This document shows positions 27,827 through 36,979 of a stretch of 64,000 nucleotides of DNA, piece after piece. The DNA comes from Verminephrobacter eiseniae EF01-2 (GTDB taxonomy: Bacteria > Pseudomonadota > Gammaproteobacteria > Burkholderiales > Burkholderiaceae_C). Under the pieces are notes generated by a model, which had not been told where the DNA came from, did not search any database, and was given only the letters and a program-made list of their open reading frames with translations. The DNA is taken from positions 682,001 through 746,000 of the forward strand of contig NC_008786.1 in assembly GCF_000015565.1 (NCBI RefSeq). Reading direction: 5' to 3'. The translations under genes and the position numbers were made by a program. The number at the start of each line of letters is the position of its first letter. The stretch's first letter is position 1.

Positions 27827-28699
27827 TCAGGGCCGCATCAGCACATAGGCATCCTGGTGCTGCCAGAAATGCTGCGGCGCAAAGTGAATCAGCCGCCCCG
27901 GCCCGAGTTGCTCCCCGATGCGCGCGAGCACATAGGACTGCGAGGTGAACGCGGTGCCGTATTCCTGGGCCGCGATAGCCTGCGACTCGCTGGCGGCGGC
28001 AAAGAAAAACCCCTGTGCATCCAGACTGACGCGCTGACGCCGCGCAGCCTCGGCGCCATGCGTGGAAAAAACCAGCACCCCCCCCGGGGCCAACAGCCCG
28101 TACAGACAGCGCAGCCAGCGCGGCCAGGTGGCGGCGGGCAGATGGCTGAACAGCGACAGCACGAACACCAGGTCGTAGCGCTGCGCAAGGCACAGCGCCT
28201 CGGGCACGGACGACGACAAATGGGTCTGCACCCCGAAAGTGGCCCCGGAAAACGCCACCGCATCGGCCACCACATCCGAGACCGTCACCCGCTGCGCGCC
28301 CAGCGCCTTGACCAGATGCCGCGTGAAGCGCCCATGGCCGCTGGCAAACTCAAGACAGTGGCCGACCTTCAGCAAAGGTCGATCCACCTGTTCGAGCAAC
28401 AGCATCAATTCCGACAGCGTGCGCCAGCCATCGGCCAGGTAGTCGCGCAGCGGATTCACGCTGGCGGGGTGGTTCTCGAAGAAGCGATAAATATCGTCGG
28501 CGGGCGCAATCTCGCAGTTGCACCCCATCCATTCGGTAAAAGCCCCGGCCAGCCCATGGCGCTCTATCAGGTTGTGCGCCGCAAGCCTCGTCGGCGCCTG
28601 GGCCAAAGCCTGCTGCAAGGCCAGCGCGGCCTGCGCTGCGTCGCCTGCGGCCAGATGCCTGCGGCCCAAGGCCAGCCATTCCTGCGCGCGATCGGGCAT
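27827..28699 (-). CDS. SAM-dependent methyltransferase with N-terminal TPR-like helices
   Basis: A 290-residue protein. Residues 1–50 form an Ala/Leu-rich helical hairpin resembling one TPR unit (LALGRRHLAAGDAAQAALAL). The methyltransferase part has CLEFASGHGRFTRHLVKALG, VTVSDVVADAVAF and YDLVFVLSLFSHLPAATW, followed by LLAPGGVLVFSTHG. It is probably the first gene of a short minus-strand operon with the methyltransferase at 27217–27813 and possibly the GT39-like gene. The substrate is unknown, presumably a surface glycan. Confidence 0.85.
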   Translation of the reverse strand: MPDRAQEWLALGRRHLAAGDAAQAALALQQALAQAPTRLAAHNLIERHGLAGAFTEWMGCNCEIAPADDIYRFFENHPASVNPLRDYLADGWRTLSELMLLLEQVDRPLLKVGHCLEFASGHGRFTRHLVKALGAQRVTVSDVVADAVAFSGATFGVQTHLSSSVPEALCLAQRYDLVFVLSLFSHLPAATWPRWLRCLYGLLAPGGVLVFSTHGAEAARRQRVSLDAQGFFFAAASESQAIAAQEYGTAFTSQSYVLARIGEQLGPGRLIHFAPQHFWQHQDAYVLMRP

Positions 28700-29158
28700 C
28701 TCAGGGGCACCAAGCCATCAAAGGGTCTGAAGGGTCTGCACAGGCAGCGCAATGCGCGGGCGGGCCATGAACCGGGCAGCAGCCGACGCCAGACGGCCGG
28801 CCTCAGGCGGTGGCGCCGCACATGCAGCAGGCAGATGCATTCCGGGGTGCCGCAGCGCCGGGGCCTTTTCGGGTTTCCGCAAGGTACTCATGGCCCCCGA
28901 GCATACATGCGTCGGGCCCGTCTTTTCCAATTCAGGTAGAGCCTGAACGCGGGGGCCGCAAGAGGTGGCTCAGGCGGCGGCTTGGGGTCGTTGGTTGGAC
29001 AGCTCGAAGAGTTCAGAGCGAGCGGCATCCATGGCGTTGGCGGCGTCCAGAGCGCTGGTCTCGGCGGCCTTGCCGACACGCAGCACAGCGATTGATATCC
29101 GCCAAGTGTCGAATCCCGAATGATCGCTCGCGCAGCTCGCGCAATCGGGAACTTTCGC
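28700..29158. other. 459-bp interval without a convincing gene
   Basis: No open frame here looks like a real gene. On the minus strand, bases around 28975–29095 encode a short helical tail (VGKAAETSALDAANAMDAAR… ending QRPQAAA and a stop). This might be the 3' end of a lost gene, but I cannot identify the family. Confidence 0.4.
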
Positions 29159-30355
29159 TCATGCGGCTTGGCGCGGATAGGGTCGATGCAAGGCAATGTC
29201 GGGGTTCAAGCGTACACCGAAGCCGGGAGCGTCTAGCGCCGATGCCTTGATGCGACCGTTGACCGGGACGGGTTCATCGAGCAGTTGCGGATTGAACATC
29301 GGCACGACCTCGTCGGCTTTGGGCGCCATCATCAGGAACTCCGCGAAGGGACTGTTCTGCCGCGTGATGACGAAGTGGTAGCTGTAGACCGAGGAGCCGT
29401 GCGGCACCACGAGCTTGCCATGCGCGTCCGCCAGGTTCGAGATCTTGATGAGCTCAGTGATGCCGCCGCACCAACCGACGTCGGGCTGGATGATGTCGCA
29501 GCATCCCATCTCCAGCAGCAGACGAAATCCCCAGCGGGTGGCCTCGTGTTCACCCGTGGTCACCAGCATGCCGCGGGGTACGTTCCGGCGCAGTTCTGCA
29601 TACCCCCAGTAGTCGTCGGGCGAGAGCGCTTCTTCGATCCATTTGAGGCCGTGCTCGTTGCGCGCCGCAGTTGCCAGGCGAGTGGCATATTCGACGTCCA
29701 GGCTCATCCAGCAGTCGAGCATGAGCCAGAAGTCTTTGCCGACCTTGCTGCGCATGTCGCCGATCATGTCGAGGTTCTTTGCGAGACCCTCTTCCCGCTC
29801 GGCAGGTGCGTGGTGCAGCGGCATCTTGCCGCCGATGAAGCCCATCTGCCGGGCAAGATCCGGCCGCGCGCCGGTGGCGTAGAAAATGAGTTCGTCCCGC
29901 ACCGGACCGCCGAGCAGCGCGTGCACCGGCTCCTTGCGTATCTTGGCGAGCAGGTCCCACAGCGCCAGGTCGACGCCTGAGATGGTGTTGATCACGATGC
30001 CCTTGCGACCGTAGTAGAGCGTCGCGCTGTACATCTGGTCCCACATCTTCTCGATGTCTGTGACCCTGGCGCCTTCGAGAAAGCGTGCCAGATGCTTCTC
30101 CACGATAAAGCAGCCCAGGTCGCCGCCGGTGGTGACCGAAAAGCCCACCGTTCCGTCCGAGGCCTCGATCTCGACCACCAGTGTGCCGAGCACGTTGATG
30201 CCGAAGCTTTGGCGGCTTTGGCGGTACTCGGGATATTTGCTCATCGGCGTGGCGATGTGATCATCGATCCAGTGGCCGCCGCCCTGGTCGTGGTAATCGG
30301 CACCGCCGCCGCGGACGGTGAAAGCGCGAACGTGCTTGATGAAAGGCATGCCCAT
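29159..30355 (-). CDS. rhmD: L-rhamnonate dehydratase
   Basis: A 398-residue enolase-superfamily enzyme that dehydrates L-rhamnonate to 2-keto-3-deoxy-L-rhamnonate. RhmD-type segments are visible: [56 protein letters not shown] and [16 protein letters not shown]. The barrel residues include [11 protein letters not shown] (Asp), [14 protein letters not shown] (Glu), [12 protein letters not shown] (Glu) and [14 protein letters not shown] (His). The start at 30355 ([12 protein letters not shown]) has GGAG about 8 bases upstream. It follows a truncated Bug-protein gene, an MFS carrier and two more pathway genes on the same strand. Length is normal. Confidence 0.92.
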   Translation of the reverse strand: MGMPFIKHVRAFTVRGGGADYHDQGGGHWIDDHIATPMSKYPEYRQSRQSFGINVLGTLVVEIEASDGTVGFSVTTGGDLGCFIVEKHLARFLEGARVTDIEKMWDQMYSATLYYGRKGIVINTISGVDLALWDLLAKIRKEPVHALLGGPVRDELIFYATGARPDLARQMGFIGGKMPLHHAPAEREEGLAKNLDMIGDMRSKVGKDFWLMLDCWMSLDVEYATRLATAARNEHGLKWIEEALSPDDYWGYAELRRNVPRGMLVTTGEHEATRWGFRLLLEMGCCDIIQPDVGWCGGITELIKISNLADAHGKLVVPHGSSVYSYHFVITRQNSPFAEFLMMAPKADEVVPMFNPQLLDEPVPVNGRIKASALDAPGFGVRLNPDIALHRPYPRQAA

Positions 30356-30423
30356 GGTGAAGCTCCGGAGGATGAGGGGGAGGATGAGGGGTTCGCCAAA
30401 CGGCAAAGCAAAGGTTCTGTTCT

Positions 30424-30660
30424 TCATGCCGAGCCTGGACCGCAGCTCGAAGAAGATTGCGTCGGCATGGTCTGTGGCGGCACATCCTTGCGTGCCGACT
30501 CCGCGAAGGCGCGTGCCACCGCGTCGGTGTTGCCGCCGGCAGGCACTGGCGAGACGATTTCGATGGGGCGCCCGGCGTACTCCGCGAACACCGGAACTGC
30601 TGTGGCGCAAAGTGCGGCCGCGAGTGCCGGGATGATGGATCTGCGTTTGCCGTGATGCAT
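30424..30660 (-). pseudogene. truncated Bug-family (TctC) binding protein
   Basis: Only the first ~78 residues of a normally ~325-residue periplasmic binding protein remain: a signal peptide ([18 protein letters not shown]) and the mature start [20 protein letters not shown]. The reading frame then runs through unrelated codons to a stop. It lies between the MFS gene and rhmD, so a deletion removed roughly three quarters of the gene. Confidence 0.8.
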
Positions 30661-30701
30661 GAACTGCTTCCGTTGCGCGCTACAGGGGTGGCGCGCAACG
30701 A

Positions 30702-32006
30702 CTAACGGACAGCCGGGCCGGGCACCCTGGTCGGGCGCAGCGCCAGGAACAGCAGCGCACCGAAGACGGTGGTCACCGCCAGCAAGTTCAGACCGGCGCT
30801 GGTGGAAGCGAAGGCCTGCTCGGCCCAGGTCTTGACGTTCGGTGCGACGAACCCGCCCAAAGCGCCGAGCGAATTGATCAGCGCGATGCCGCCTGCCGCC
30901 GCCGCGCCGCCCAGACAGGCGGTCGGAAAACTCCAGAACAGCGGCTGCACAGCGATGAAGCCTGCTGCAGCGAAACACAGCGCAACGAGCGCGATGAGCG
31001 AGGATGGCGCATTGACCGACACCGCAATCCCTGCGGCGGAGACGGCCAGCGTCCCCAGCGCGATCAGCGCATGTCGACCCGTACTTTCCGCCAGCCGCGG
31101 AATGCAGTAGGCGGCGATCAGGGCACAGACCCACGGGATGGCCGTCACGGAACCGACCAGAAGGCCCACGCTCTGGCCCATCAACGCTGCCACTTGCGTC
31201 GGCAGGTAGAAGACGACGCCGTAGACGCTGACCTGGATCAGGAAGTAGATCAGCGACAGGAACAGCACGCGCCCGTTGGTCAGCGCTTTCAGGACGGTTG
31301 CCGGTCCATGCGAGGTCTTTTGTTCCTCTTCGGCATCGATGGCGCGCTCCAGCGTCTGGCGCTCTTCGAGCGTCAGCCATTGCGCGTCCTTCGGCTCGTT
31401 GTCCAGGTACCAGAACGCCCAGACGCCCACCAGCGCCGCCATGAGCCCTTCCACGAGGAAGAGCCACTCCCACCCCTTCAATCCCCAGACGCCGTCGAGT
31501 TCGAGCAGCAGACCCGAGAGCGGGCCGCCGAAGATGAAGGCCAGCGGTGCGCCGAAATAGAACATGCCGATCACACGGGTCCGGGACCGCGCCGGAAACC
31601 ACTGTGTGAGGAAATAGATGACGCCGGGAAAGAACCCTGCTTCGGCGACGCCGAGCAGAAACCGCAGCACATAAAACATGGTCTCGGTGTGCGCGAACAT
31701 CAAGGCTGCGGAGACCAATCCCCACGTGACCATGATCCGGCACATCCAGGCACGGGCACCCACACGGTACATGATGAGGTTGCTGGGCACCTCGAACAGG
31801 GCATAGCCGATGAAAAATATCCCGGCTCCGAAGGCGAAAACCGCGTCGGACAGACCGGTGTCGAGCTGAAATGCCTTCTTGGCGAAGCCGATATTGGCGC
31901 GGTCCAGGAAGGCCAGCACGTACATCAGCAGCAGAAATGGCACAAGGCGCCAGATGGCCTTGTCGATGACGCCGTCGAGAGGCGTGCGCGTTGCCAGGGA
32001 ATTCAT
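30702..32006 (-). CDS. MFS transporter, anion:cation symporter (ACS) family
   Basis: A 434-residue carrier with 12 hydrophobic segments. The family motif near helix 1 is [20 protein letters not shown], followed by [20 protein letters not shown], typical of sugar-acid and phthalate permeases of the ACS family (GudP, RhmT). Given rhmD next door, L-rhamnonate or a related sugar acid is the likely substrate. GGAG lies 9 bases before the ATG at 32006. Confidence 0.88.
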   Translation of the reverse strand: MNSLATRTPLDGVIDKAIWRLVPFLLLMYVLAFLDRANIGFAKKAFQLDTGLSDAVFAFGAGIFFIGYALFEVPSNLIMYRVGARAWMCRIMVTWGLVSAALMFAHTETMFYVLRFLLGVAEAGFFPGVIYFLTQWFPARSRTRVIGMFYFGAPLAFIFGGPLSGLLLELDGVWGLKGWEWLFLVEGLMAALVGVWAFWYLDNEPKDAQWLTLEERQTLERAIDAEEEQKTSHGPATVLKALTNGRVLFLSLIYFLIQVSVYGVVFYLPTQVAALMGQSVGLLVGSVTAIPWVCALIAAYCIPRLAESTGRHALIALGTLAVSAAGIAVSVNAPSSLIALVALCFAAAGFIAVQPLFWSFPTACLGGAAAAGGIALINSLGALGGFVAPNVKTWAEQAFASTSAGLNLLAVTTVFGALLFLALRPTRVPGPAVR

Positions 32007-32128
32007 GATCGATGTCTCCGATGTGTGTTTTGCTCCGGACGCCGCGCAGGCGGTGCCCCACGCTCCGCTCTTTGGCGGGCGTCTCGTCTGTTCCAGCCGG
32101 AAGGCACACCTTCCCGCATGGCCTTGGC

Positions 32129-32890
32129 TCAGTACGTCGCGCGGCCGCCCGACGCGTCGAACACGCCGGCCGTCGTGAAGGAGCATTCCTCGCTCGCCAG
32201 CCAGGCGATCACGGCCGCCATCTCTTCGACCGTGCCGAAGCGGCCCATCGGGATCTTCGAAAGCATGAAGTCGATGTGCTGCTGCGACATCTGGTCAAAA
32301 ATCGCCGTGCGCACCGCAGCGGGCGTGATCGCGTTCACCGTGATGTTGGACTGCGCCAGTTCCTTGCCGAGCGACTTGGTCAAACCGATGACGGCGGCTT
32401 TGGAAGCGCTGTACGCCGAGGCGTTCGGATTGCCTTCCTTGCCAGCGACCGAGGCAACGTTGACGATACGGCCGTAGTTGCCGGACAGCATGTACGGAAC
32501 GATCGCGCGGTTGCAATGGAACAACCCGTTCAGGTTCACGTCGATCACCTGTCGCCACTGCTCGACCGGATACGCTGCCAGCGGCACATTCGGGCCCGTG
32601 ATTCCGGCGCTGGCGACCAGCACGTCGATGCCGCCGCCCAGATGTCCTGCAGATGTCTCGGCCGCAGCCTCGACCTGGGGCCAGTCGGCCACGTCGACCC
32701 TGACGCCCGACGCGCTGGCGCCGAGCGCGCTCGTGGCCCGGTCGAGCGCTTCCTGGCTGATGTCCCAGAGGCTCACAGCCCCGCCTTCAGTGACAAAGCG
32801 TTTGGCAAACGCCAGGCCGATGCCGGCAGCCCCTCCGGTAATCACCGCACGGCGACCGGCAAAGCGATGGGCGTAGTGGCGGGCATTCAT
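32129..32890 (-). CDS. SDR dehydrogenase, probable 2-keto-3-deoxy-L-rhamnonate 4-dehydrogenase
   Basis: A 253-residue short-chain dehydrogenase. Cofactor motif is TGGAAGIG (residues ~18–25), NAG equivalent is VASAGITG, catalytic Ser is in NVASVAG, and YSASK gives Tyr and Lys. The C-terminus is GGRATY. In the non-phosphorylated L-rhamnose route a dehydrogenase of this family follows rhamnonate dehydratase and feeds a FAH-family hydrolase. The start ATG overlaps the stop of the FAH gene (ATGA at 32887–32890). The precise substrate is inferred from neighbours. Confidence 0.83.
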   Translation of the reverse strand: MNARHYAHRFAGRRAVITGGAAGIGLAFAKRFVTEGGAVSLWDISQEALDRATSALGASASGVRVDVADWPQVEAAAETSAGHLGGGIDVLVASAGITGPNVPLAAYPVEQWRQVIDVNLNGLFHCNRAIVPYMLSGNYGRIVNVASVAGKEGNPNASAYSASKAAVIGLTKSLGKELAQSNITVNAITPAAVRTAIFDQMSQQHIDFMLSKIPMGRFGTVEEMAAVIAWLASEECSFTTAGVFDASGGRATY

Positions 32891-33261
32891 GCTGCTTGCT
32901 CCCATGCAACGACCGTCTGCGCCTGCCGGCCGAGTTTGTCGATGCCCAGCGTCATCACATCGCCCGGCTTGAGATAGACGGCTTCGGGCAGATGCGCATT
33001 CGATTCGGCGGCGTGGTCGGCGTCGTTCAGGCCGCGCGCGATGAATTTGCCGATGTGGCCGATCGGCGCGCCAAGCCTGGGGCGGCTGCCGACGAGCGGG
33101 AGGCTTTGCGGATCGAGCGCCGCCAGCGCGGAAAGGTGCGCCGGTGAAAGGGCCTTGCCCGTGATGTCGGAGGCAAAGGACGAAATGCCTCGCCGTGTTC
33201 CGTCGCCATCGGGCAGGCCCGGCCGTTCTTGGCCGACAGGCCCATATCGCAGCAATTTCAT
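32887..33261 (-). pseudogene. internally deleted fumarylacetoacetate-hydrolase-family gene
   Basis: An intact FAH-family hydrolase is about 280 residues; this frame encodes 124. Residues 1–~92 match the N-terminus (MKLLRYGPVGQERPGLPDGD … IGKFIARGLNDADHAAES). The last ~30 residues match the extreme C-terminus (YLKPGDVMTLGIDKLGRQA). The missing middle carries the metal ligands and active site. The frame is kept and the ATGA overlap with the dehydrogenase is intact. In the pathway this enzyme would cleave 2,4-diketo-3-deoxy-L-rhamnonate to pyruvate and lactate, so the step is probably lost here. Confidence 0.8.
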
Positions 33262-33306
33262 GTTGTCTCCATGCGGTTGATGCACTGGACTCTAGGCTGG
33301 CCAGTC

Positions 33307-33345
33307 ATTGGCATCCAATCGATAATTTCGCGTTGGCATTTCCAA
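33307..33345. promoter_or_regulatory. LysR-type operator candidates
   Basis: ATTGG–CAT–CCAAT (33307–33319) and TTGG–CATTT–CCAA (33333–33345) are two dyads sharing TTGGCAT in the 85-bp divergent gap between the FAH fragment and the lysR gene. The second abuts the annotated lysR start codon. LysR regulators usually bind two such sites between divergent genes. Confidence 0.4.
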
Positions 33346-33346
33346 A

Positions 33347-34372
33347 ATGGAATATCGACTGGACGACCCCCATGCCGCCTCGCGGCTGATGAACCGGCTT
33401 CGGTTGAAGCACTGGGCGCTGCTCGCTGCACTGTCGGACATGCCCGTGCTTGCGCAGGCAGCGTCAGCCGTGAGCGTCACGCAGCCATCTGCCACCAAGA
33501 TGCTTGCGGACATCGAACTCGCATTCAATTTCCAGCTTTTCGAACGCCACTCGCGCGGGCTGCGGCCCACGCCGCTGGGCGAAGAAGTCGTTGCGTTCGC
33601 GCGCCAGTCCCAGGCCGGCCTCGCACGCTTTCTGGAAGGGCTGGAAATCAAGCGACGGGGTGGGCACGGCCAGCTCGTGATCGGCGCCATCATGGGCGCG
33701 GCTCCGGATCTGGTCGCTCGCGCCGTTGCGGAGATCAAGCGCGAGAGGCCCCTCCTGAACGTCCGCATACTGGGTGAAACGAGCGATCAGGTGGGGACGC
33801 TGCTCGAGCGCCATGCGATTGAATTTGCTGTCGGTCGGTTCTCGTCGCTCATGCAGCACAACATGTTTGCTTTCGCGCCGTTGGCCAACGAAACGATGCA
33901 GGTCGTGGTCCGCCGTGCGCATCCATGCGCCCGGCAGCGCGCACTGACGCTCGCGGGGCTCACGGTATGGCCCTGGATCCTTCAGCCCTTGACCAGCCCG
34001 GCGCGGCAACTGATGGAGGAAGAATTTACAGCGGTCGGCCAAAGCACCCCGGCCAATCTCGTCGAGTGCGCTTCAATATTCGCGACGCTGCAGCTACTCC
34101 AGGCCAGCGACGCAGTGGGCGTGTTGCCGGAATCCGTTGTCAGAGATCACGTACGGGCCAAGTTGCTGCGCGTGCTTCCTGTGGCCATCGGGAAAGACTT
34201 GAAAGGGTTTGGCGTTCTGACGCGGATCGGAGAGCCACTTTCCGAGACTGCCGCCACCTTCATCGCCCACCTTCGACGCTATGCCGGCGTCACTTTGCCG
34301 CCCCTGCCCGAGCCGAACCCGGGACGCGCTTCTTCGGCGTCGAAGCTGCCGCCTTCTTCGTCGCGGCCTTGA
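33347..34372 (+). CDS. LysR family transcriptional regulator
   Basis: A 341-residue regulator. The winged helix-turn-helix lies near residues 19–80 (LKHWALLAALSDMPVLAQAA, VTQPSATKMLADIELAFN, LFERHSRGLRPT), followed by the periplasmic-binding-protein-like effector domain (GQLVIGAIMGAAPDLVARAV). It is divergent from the rhamnonate cluster and probably regulates it. A later ATG at 33389 would start nearer the HTH; neither start has a clear ribosome site. The last 83 bases overlap, convergently, the end of the Rrf2 gene. Confidence 0.88.
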   Translation: MEYRLDDPHAASRLMNRLRLKHWALLAALSDMPVLAQAASAVSVTQPSATKMLADIELAFNFQLFERHSRGLRPTPLGEEVVAFARQSQAGLARFLEGLEIKRRGGHGQLVIGAIMGAAPDLVARAVAEIKRERPLLNVRILGETSDQVGTLLERHAIEFAVGRFSSLMQHNMFAFAPLANETMQVVVRRAHPCARQRALTLAGLTVWPWILQPLTSPARQLMEEEFTAVGQSTPANLVECASIFATLQLLQASDAVGVLPESVVRDHVRAKLLRVLPVAIGKDLKGFGVLTRIGEPLSETAATFIAHLRRYAGVTLPPLPEPNPGRASSASKLPPSSSRP

Positions 34373-34814
34373 CGGTCTTCTTGGCCGGAGAGCCTGCATG
34401 CACCTCGGGCGGCGGTGCGTAGAGCGAGGTCATGGGTGTGTTCGCCAGCTTGCTACGGAAATCGCGCTCCAGTTCGCCGCGCATGGTGGTGAGTACGGAG
34501 TGCACGCGGCAGCGATCCTTCCAGTCGGAGAACGGGTTGTCGACGCAAAAGAGCGCCGTATCCTGTTCGGCCACGGCGTCGAAAACGTCCAGCAGCGTGA
34601 TGTCTGACGGGGCCCGGCCAATCACCACGCCGCCCTCTCCGCCGCGGGTCGATGCCAGGAGGCCCGCGCGAACGAGCCGCGCCACGATCTGCCGCACGCG
34701 CGATGCATTGACGTTGACCCACTTGGCGATGGTTTGGGTCGGGATCATGTCCGGGCCGTGGTAGGTCACGAACGACAGGATGTAGCACGCTGTCACGAAC
34801 TTGGTGGACTTCAC
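34290..34814 (-). CDS. Rrf2 family transcriptional regulator with basic C-terminal tail
   Basis: A 174-residue winged-helix regulator of the Rrf2 family: MIPTQTIAKWVNVNASRVRQ (HTH), VARLVRAGLLASTRGGEGGV (wing), then DITLLDVFDAVAE. Only one Cys occurs in the usual sensor region (ALFCVDNP) and another nearby (DRCRVHSV), so a classical three-Cys Fe-S cluster is not evident. The last ~30 residues are Lys/Ala/Pro-rich (AKKTVKAATKKAAASTPKKR), resembling histone-H1-like tails, unusual for the family. The GTG at 34814 is preceded by GGAGACGGA. It is divergent from the acyl-CoA ligase gene. Confidence 0.82.
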   Translation of the reverse strand: MKSTKFVTACYILSFVTYHGPDMIPTQTIAKWVNVNASRVRQIVARLVRAGLLASTRGGEGGVVIGRAPSDITLLDVFDAVAEQDTALFCVDNPFSDWKDRCRVHSVLTTMRGELERDFRSKLANTPMTSLYAPPPEVHAGSPAKKTVKAATKKAAASTPKKRVPGSARAGAAK

Positions 34815-35011
34815 TCCGTCTCCTTCACAACAAATAGAGCGCACCGTCAGGAAGCGGTGGCGATATTTTCGGCAGCCCGCATCGACAGTCAAAAAACCGG
34901 ATGCTGCATCGAATGCATATGCAATATGCGATATGCAATCGCAACTTTAACCAACGATGTGACAACGACGCAATCATCCCGCAGCGGTGTCGCGACAGGT
35001 TCACTGAAGAC

Positions 35012-35092
35012 ATGAGAACGCGCACCACTGAACTGCTCGCCATTCGCTACCCCATCGTCCAGGGAGGAATGGCGTGGGTGGGCCGTGCACCG
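35012..35092 (+). pseudogene. N-terminal fragment of a nitronate monooxygenase-like gene
   Basis: Residues MRTRTTELLAIRYPIVQGGM followed by AWVG match the conserved first strand of nitronate monooxygenase / 2-nitropropane dioxygenase proteins. The similarity ends after about 26 residues, and the sequence passes into unrelated bases. The fragment is in frame with, but separate from, the downstream acyl-CoA ligase. Confidence 0.65.
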
Positions 35093-35245
35093 TTGCCGAC
35101 GGACCATGATCGGCCAGCCAGAAAACTGGCGATTGCTCTGTTGACACCCGAACATCCCGTGATTAGATTTGGTCGCATTGATATTGCAACGATAACCAAT
35201 ACAAACGGAGAAAGCCGACGCTTTCGACCGATCGGAGACATCGAG

Positions 35246-36835
35246 ATGAACGTATCCCATGCCCGGCGCCAAACCATCGCCGACTTGCTCCGGCGCACTG
35301 CTGCACGGCAGCCGGAAAAGCCCGCCGTCATCTGCGGCGACACGCGTTGGACGTATCGCGAATTCGATGCCGTCTGCGACCGCCTTTGTCAGGCCCTGCG
35401 CGACATGGGCGTCGGCGTCGGCGCCAAGATCGCGATCCTGGCGCGGAACTCGCATGCGTTCGTGGCGATGCGCTTTGCCATCGCACGCGCCGGCGCCGTG
35501 CTGGTACCCGTGAACTTCATGCTCAAGCCCCAGGAAGTCGCCTACATCCTGCGTCACTCGCAAGCACAGATCCTCTGCACTGACAGCGAACTCGCGGCGC
35601 AGGCTCGCGCGGCGGCGGCGCTGGATACGCGGATCGGGCCATTCATCTGGCTGCCGGGCGAGCAGCCCTCCTCGCCCGTCGATGGAATGCTGAACTTCGA
35701 CGAACTCGTCGCGGCTGCTCCACAGGGCATGCACGGCGAACCCGGGATCGATGGCAGCATGCTCGCGCAGATTCTCTACACCAGCGGCACGGAATCCCTG
35801 CCGAAGGGCGCGATGCTCACTCACGACGCGGTGATCGCGCAGTACGTCAGTTGCATCGTCGCGGGCGACTACACGAGCGCCGACACCATGTTGCACGCGA
35901 TGCCGCTGTTCCACTGTGCGCAGCTCGACACCTTCTTCGGGCCCTGCGTCTACAGCGGCGCCACCAACGTCATCACCGCATCGCCAGCGCCGGAGTCGGT
36001 GATTCCGAAGCTGGCCCATCACGGGGTCACGTCGCTTTTTGCACCACCGACGGTCTGGATCTCGCTGATGCGTTCACCGCTCTTCGCGCAGGCAGACCTC
36101 GGCAGCCTCGCCAAGTGCTACTACGGGGCGTCGATCATGCCGGTTGCAGTCTTGCAGGAGCTGCAGAGCCGCTTGACCAAGGTGCGCTTCTGGAACTTCT
36201 ACGGCCAGACGGAGATTGCACCGACAGCCACAGTGCTCGGCCCCGGCGACCAGATCCGCAAGGCGGGTTCGGCGGGCCGCCCGGTGCTCAACGTCGAAAC
36301 CCGCATCGTCGACGATGCCGGCAACCCGCTGCCGGCCGGCGCGATGGGCGAGATCGTGCACCGCTCACCCCAGTTGCTGAGCGGCTACTTGCGCGACGAA
36401 GCACGCACGGCCGAGGCATTCGCCGGGGGGTGGTTCCACAGCGGCGACCTGGGTGTGATGGACGAGGAGGGGTTCTTGACCGTCGTCGACCGCAAGAAGG
36501 ACATGATCAAAACGGGTGGCGAGAACGTCGCGAGCCGCGAAGTCGAAGAAGCCATCTACCGCCACCCGGCCGTTTCCGAGGTGGCGGTGGTCGGACTGAG
36601 CGATCCCGTATGGATCGAGGCAGTCACGGCCATCGTGGTGGTCAAGTCGGGCCATACGCTCGACGAGGCCGCGCTCATCGCGCACTGCCGGGCCTCGCTG
36701 GCAGGCTTCAAGACGCCCAAGCGCGTGATCTTCGCCGACGGACTTCCGCGCAACCCGAGCGGGAAGATTCTCAAGCGCGACCTGCGTCTGCAGCACGAGC
36801 AGGCGATTCCTGTCAACGCACCCGTGACCACCTGA
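35246..36835 (+). CDS. acyl-CoA synthetase (AMP-binding, class I adenylate-forming)
   Basis: A 529-residue ligase that activates a carboxylic acid to acyl-AMP and then acyl-CoA. Motifs: P-loop-like YTSGTESLPKGAMLTH (near residue 175), FWNFYGQTEIAPTA, the hinge GWFHSGDLGVMDEEGFLTVV then DRKKDMIKTGGENV, and the C-terminal catalytic Lys in NPSGKILKRDL. The chosen ATG at 35246 has GGAGACATCGAG upstream; the open frame continues upstream through a gene fragment that is not part of the enzyme. The acid substrate (fatty or aryl) is not evident. Confidence 0.9.
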   Translation: MNVSHARRQTIADLLRRTAARQPEKPAVICGDTRWTYREFDAVCDRLCQALRDMGVGVGAKIAILARNSHAFVAMRFAIARAGAVLVPVNFMLKPQEVAYILRHSQAQILCTDSELAAQARAAAALDTRIGPFIWLPGEQPSSPVDGMLNFDELVAAAPQGMHGEPGIDGSMLAQILYTSGTESLPKGAMLTHDAVIAQYVSCIVAGDYTSADTMLHAMPLFHCAQLDTFFGPCVYSGATNVITASPAPESVIPKLAHHGVTSLFAPPTVWISLMRSPLFAQADLGSLAKCYYGASIMPVAVLQELQSRLTKVRFWNFYGQTEIAPTATVLGPGDQIRKAGSAGRPVLNVETRIVDDAGNPLPAGAMGEIVHRSPQLLSGYLRDEARTAEAFAGGWFHSGDLGVMDEEGFLTVVDRKKDMIKTGGENVASREVEEAIYRHPAVSEVAVVGLSDPVWIEAVTAIVVVKSGHTLDEAALIAHCRASLAGFKTPKRVIFADGLPRNPSGKILKRDLRLQHEQAIPVNAPVTT

Positions 36836-36886
36836 TCAGTGATCGACACCGATCCCGACATCCCATGCCAACAAAGGAGACACAAC

Positions 36887-36979
36887 ATGCAGCAAACGGT
36901 CCGACTTTCCCTGCGCGATAGCGGCGGCAGTGCCACTTTGCCAGCATTGGACCCCTTGCCGACCAGATGCAGCCAGTGA
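36887..36979 (+). pseudogene. 5' stub of a gene cut off by a recombinase remnant
   Basis: A strong ribosome site (AAGGAGACACAAC) precedes an ATG, giving MQQTVRLSLRDSGGS and a stop after 30 codons. From about the ninth codon onward the bases are those of a tyrosine-recombinase fragment on the opposite strand. The true gene, probably cotranscribed with the ligase, seems to have lost all but its start. Confidence 0.5.

Noticed and set aside
28718..28946. Short open frames on both strands between the methyltransferase and rhmD genes
   Set aside because: No ribosome site, no family features and mutually overlapping; likely non-coding.
30660..32109. A 561-codon minus-strand frame overlapping the MFS gene
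   Set aside because: Only its last ~78 codons (the truncated Bug protein) are real; the rest is an out-of-frame shadow of the MFS carrier.
34901..35245. An N-terminal extension of the acyl-CoA ligase by about 115 codons
   Set aside because: The enzyme family begins near the ATG at 35246, which has its own ribosome site; the upstream frame includes a nitronate monooxygenase scrap.
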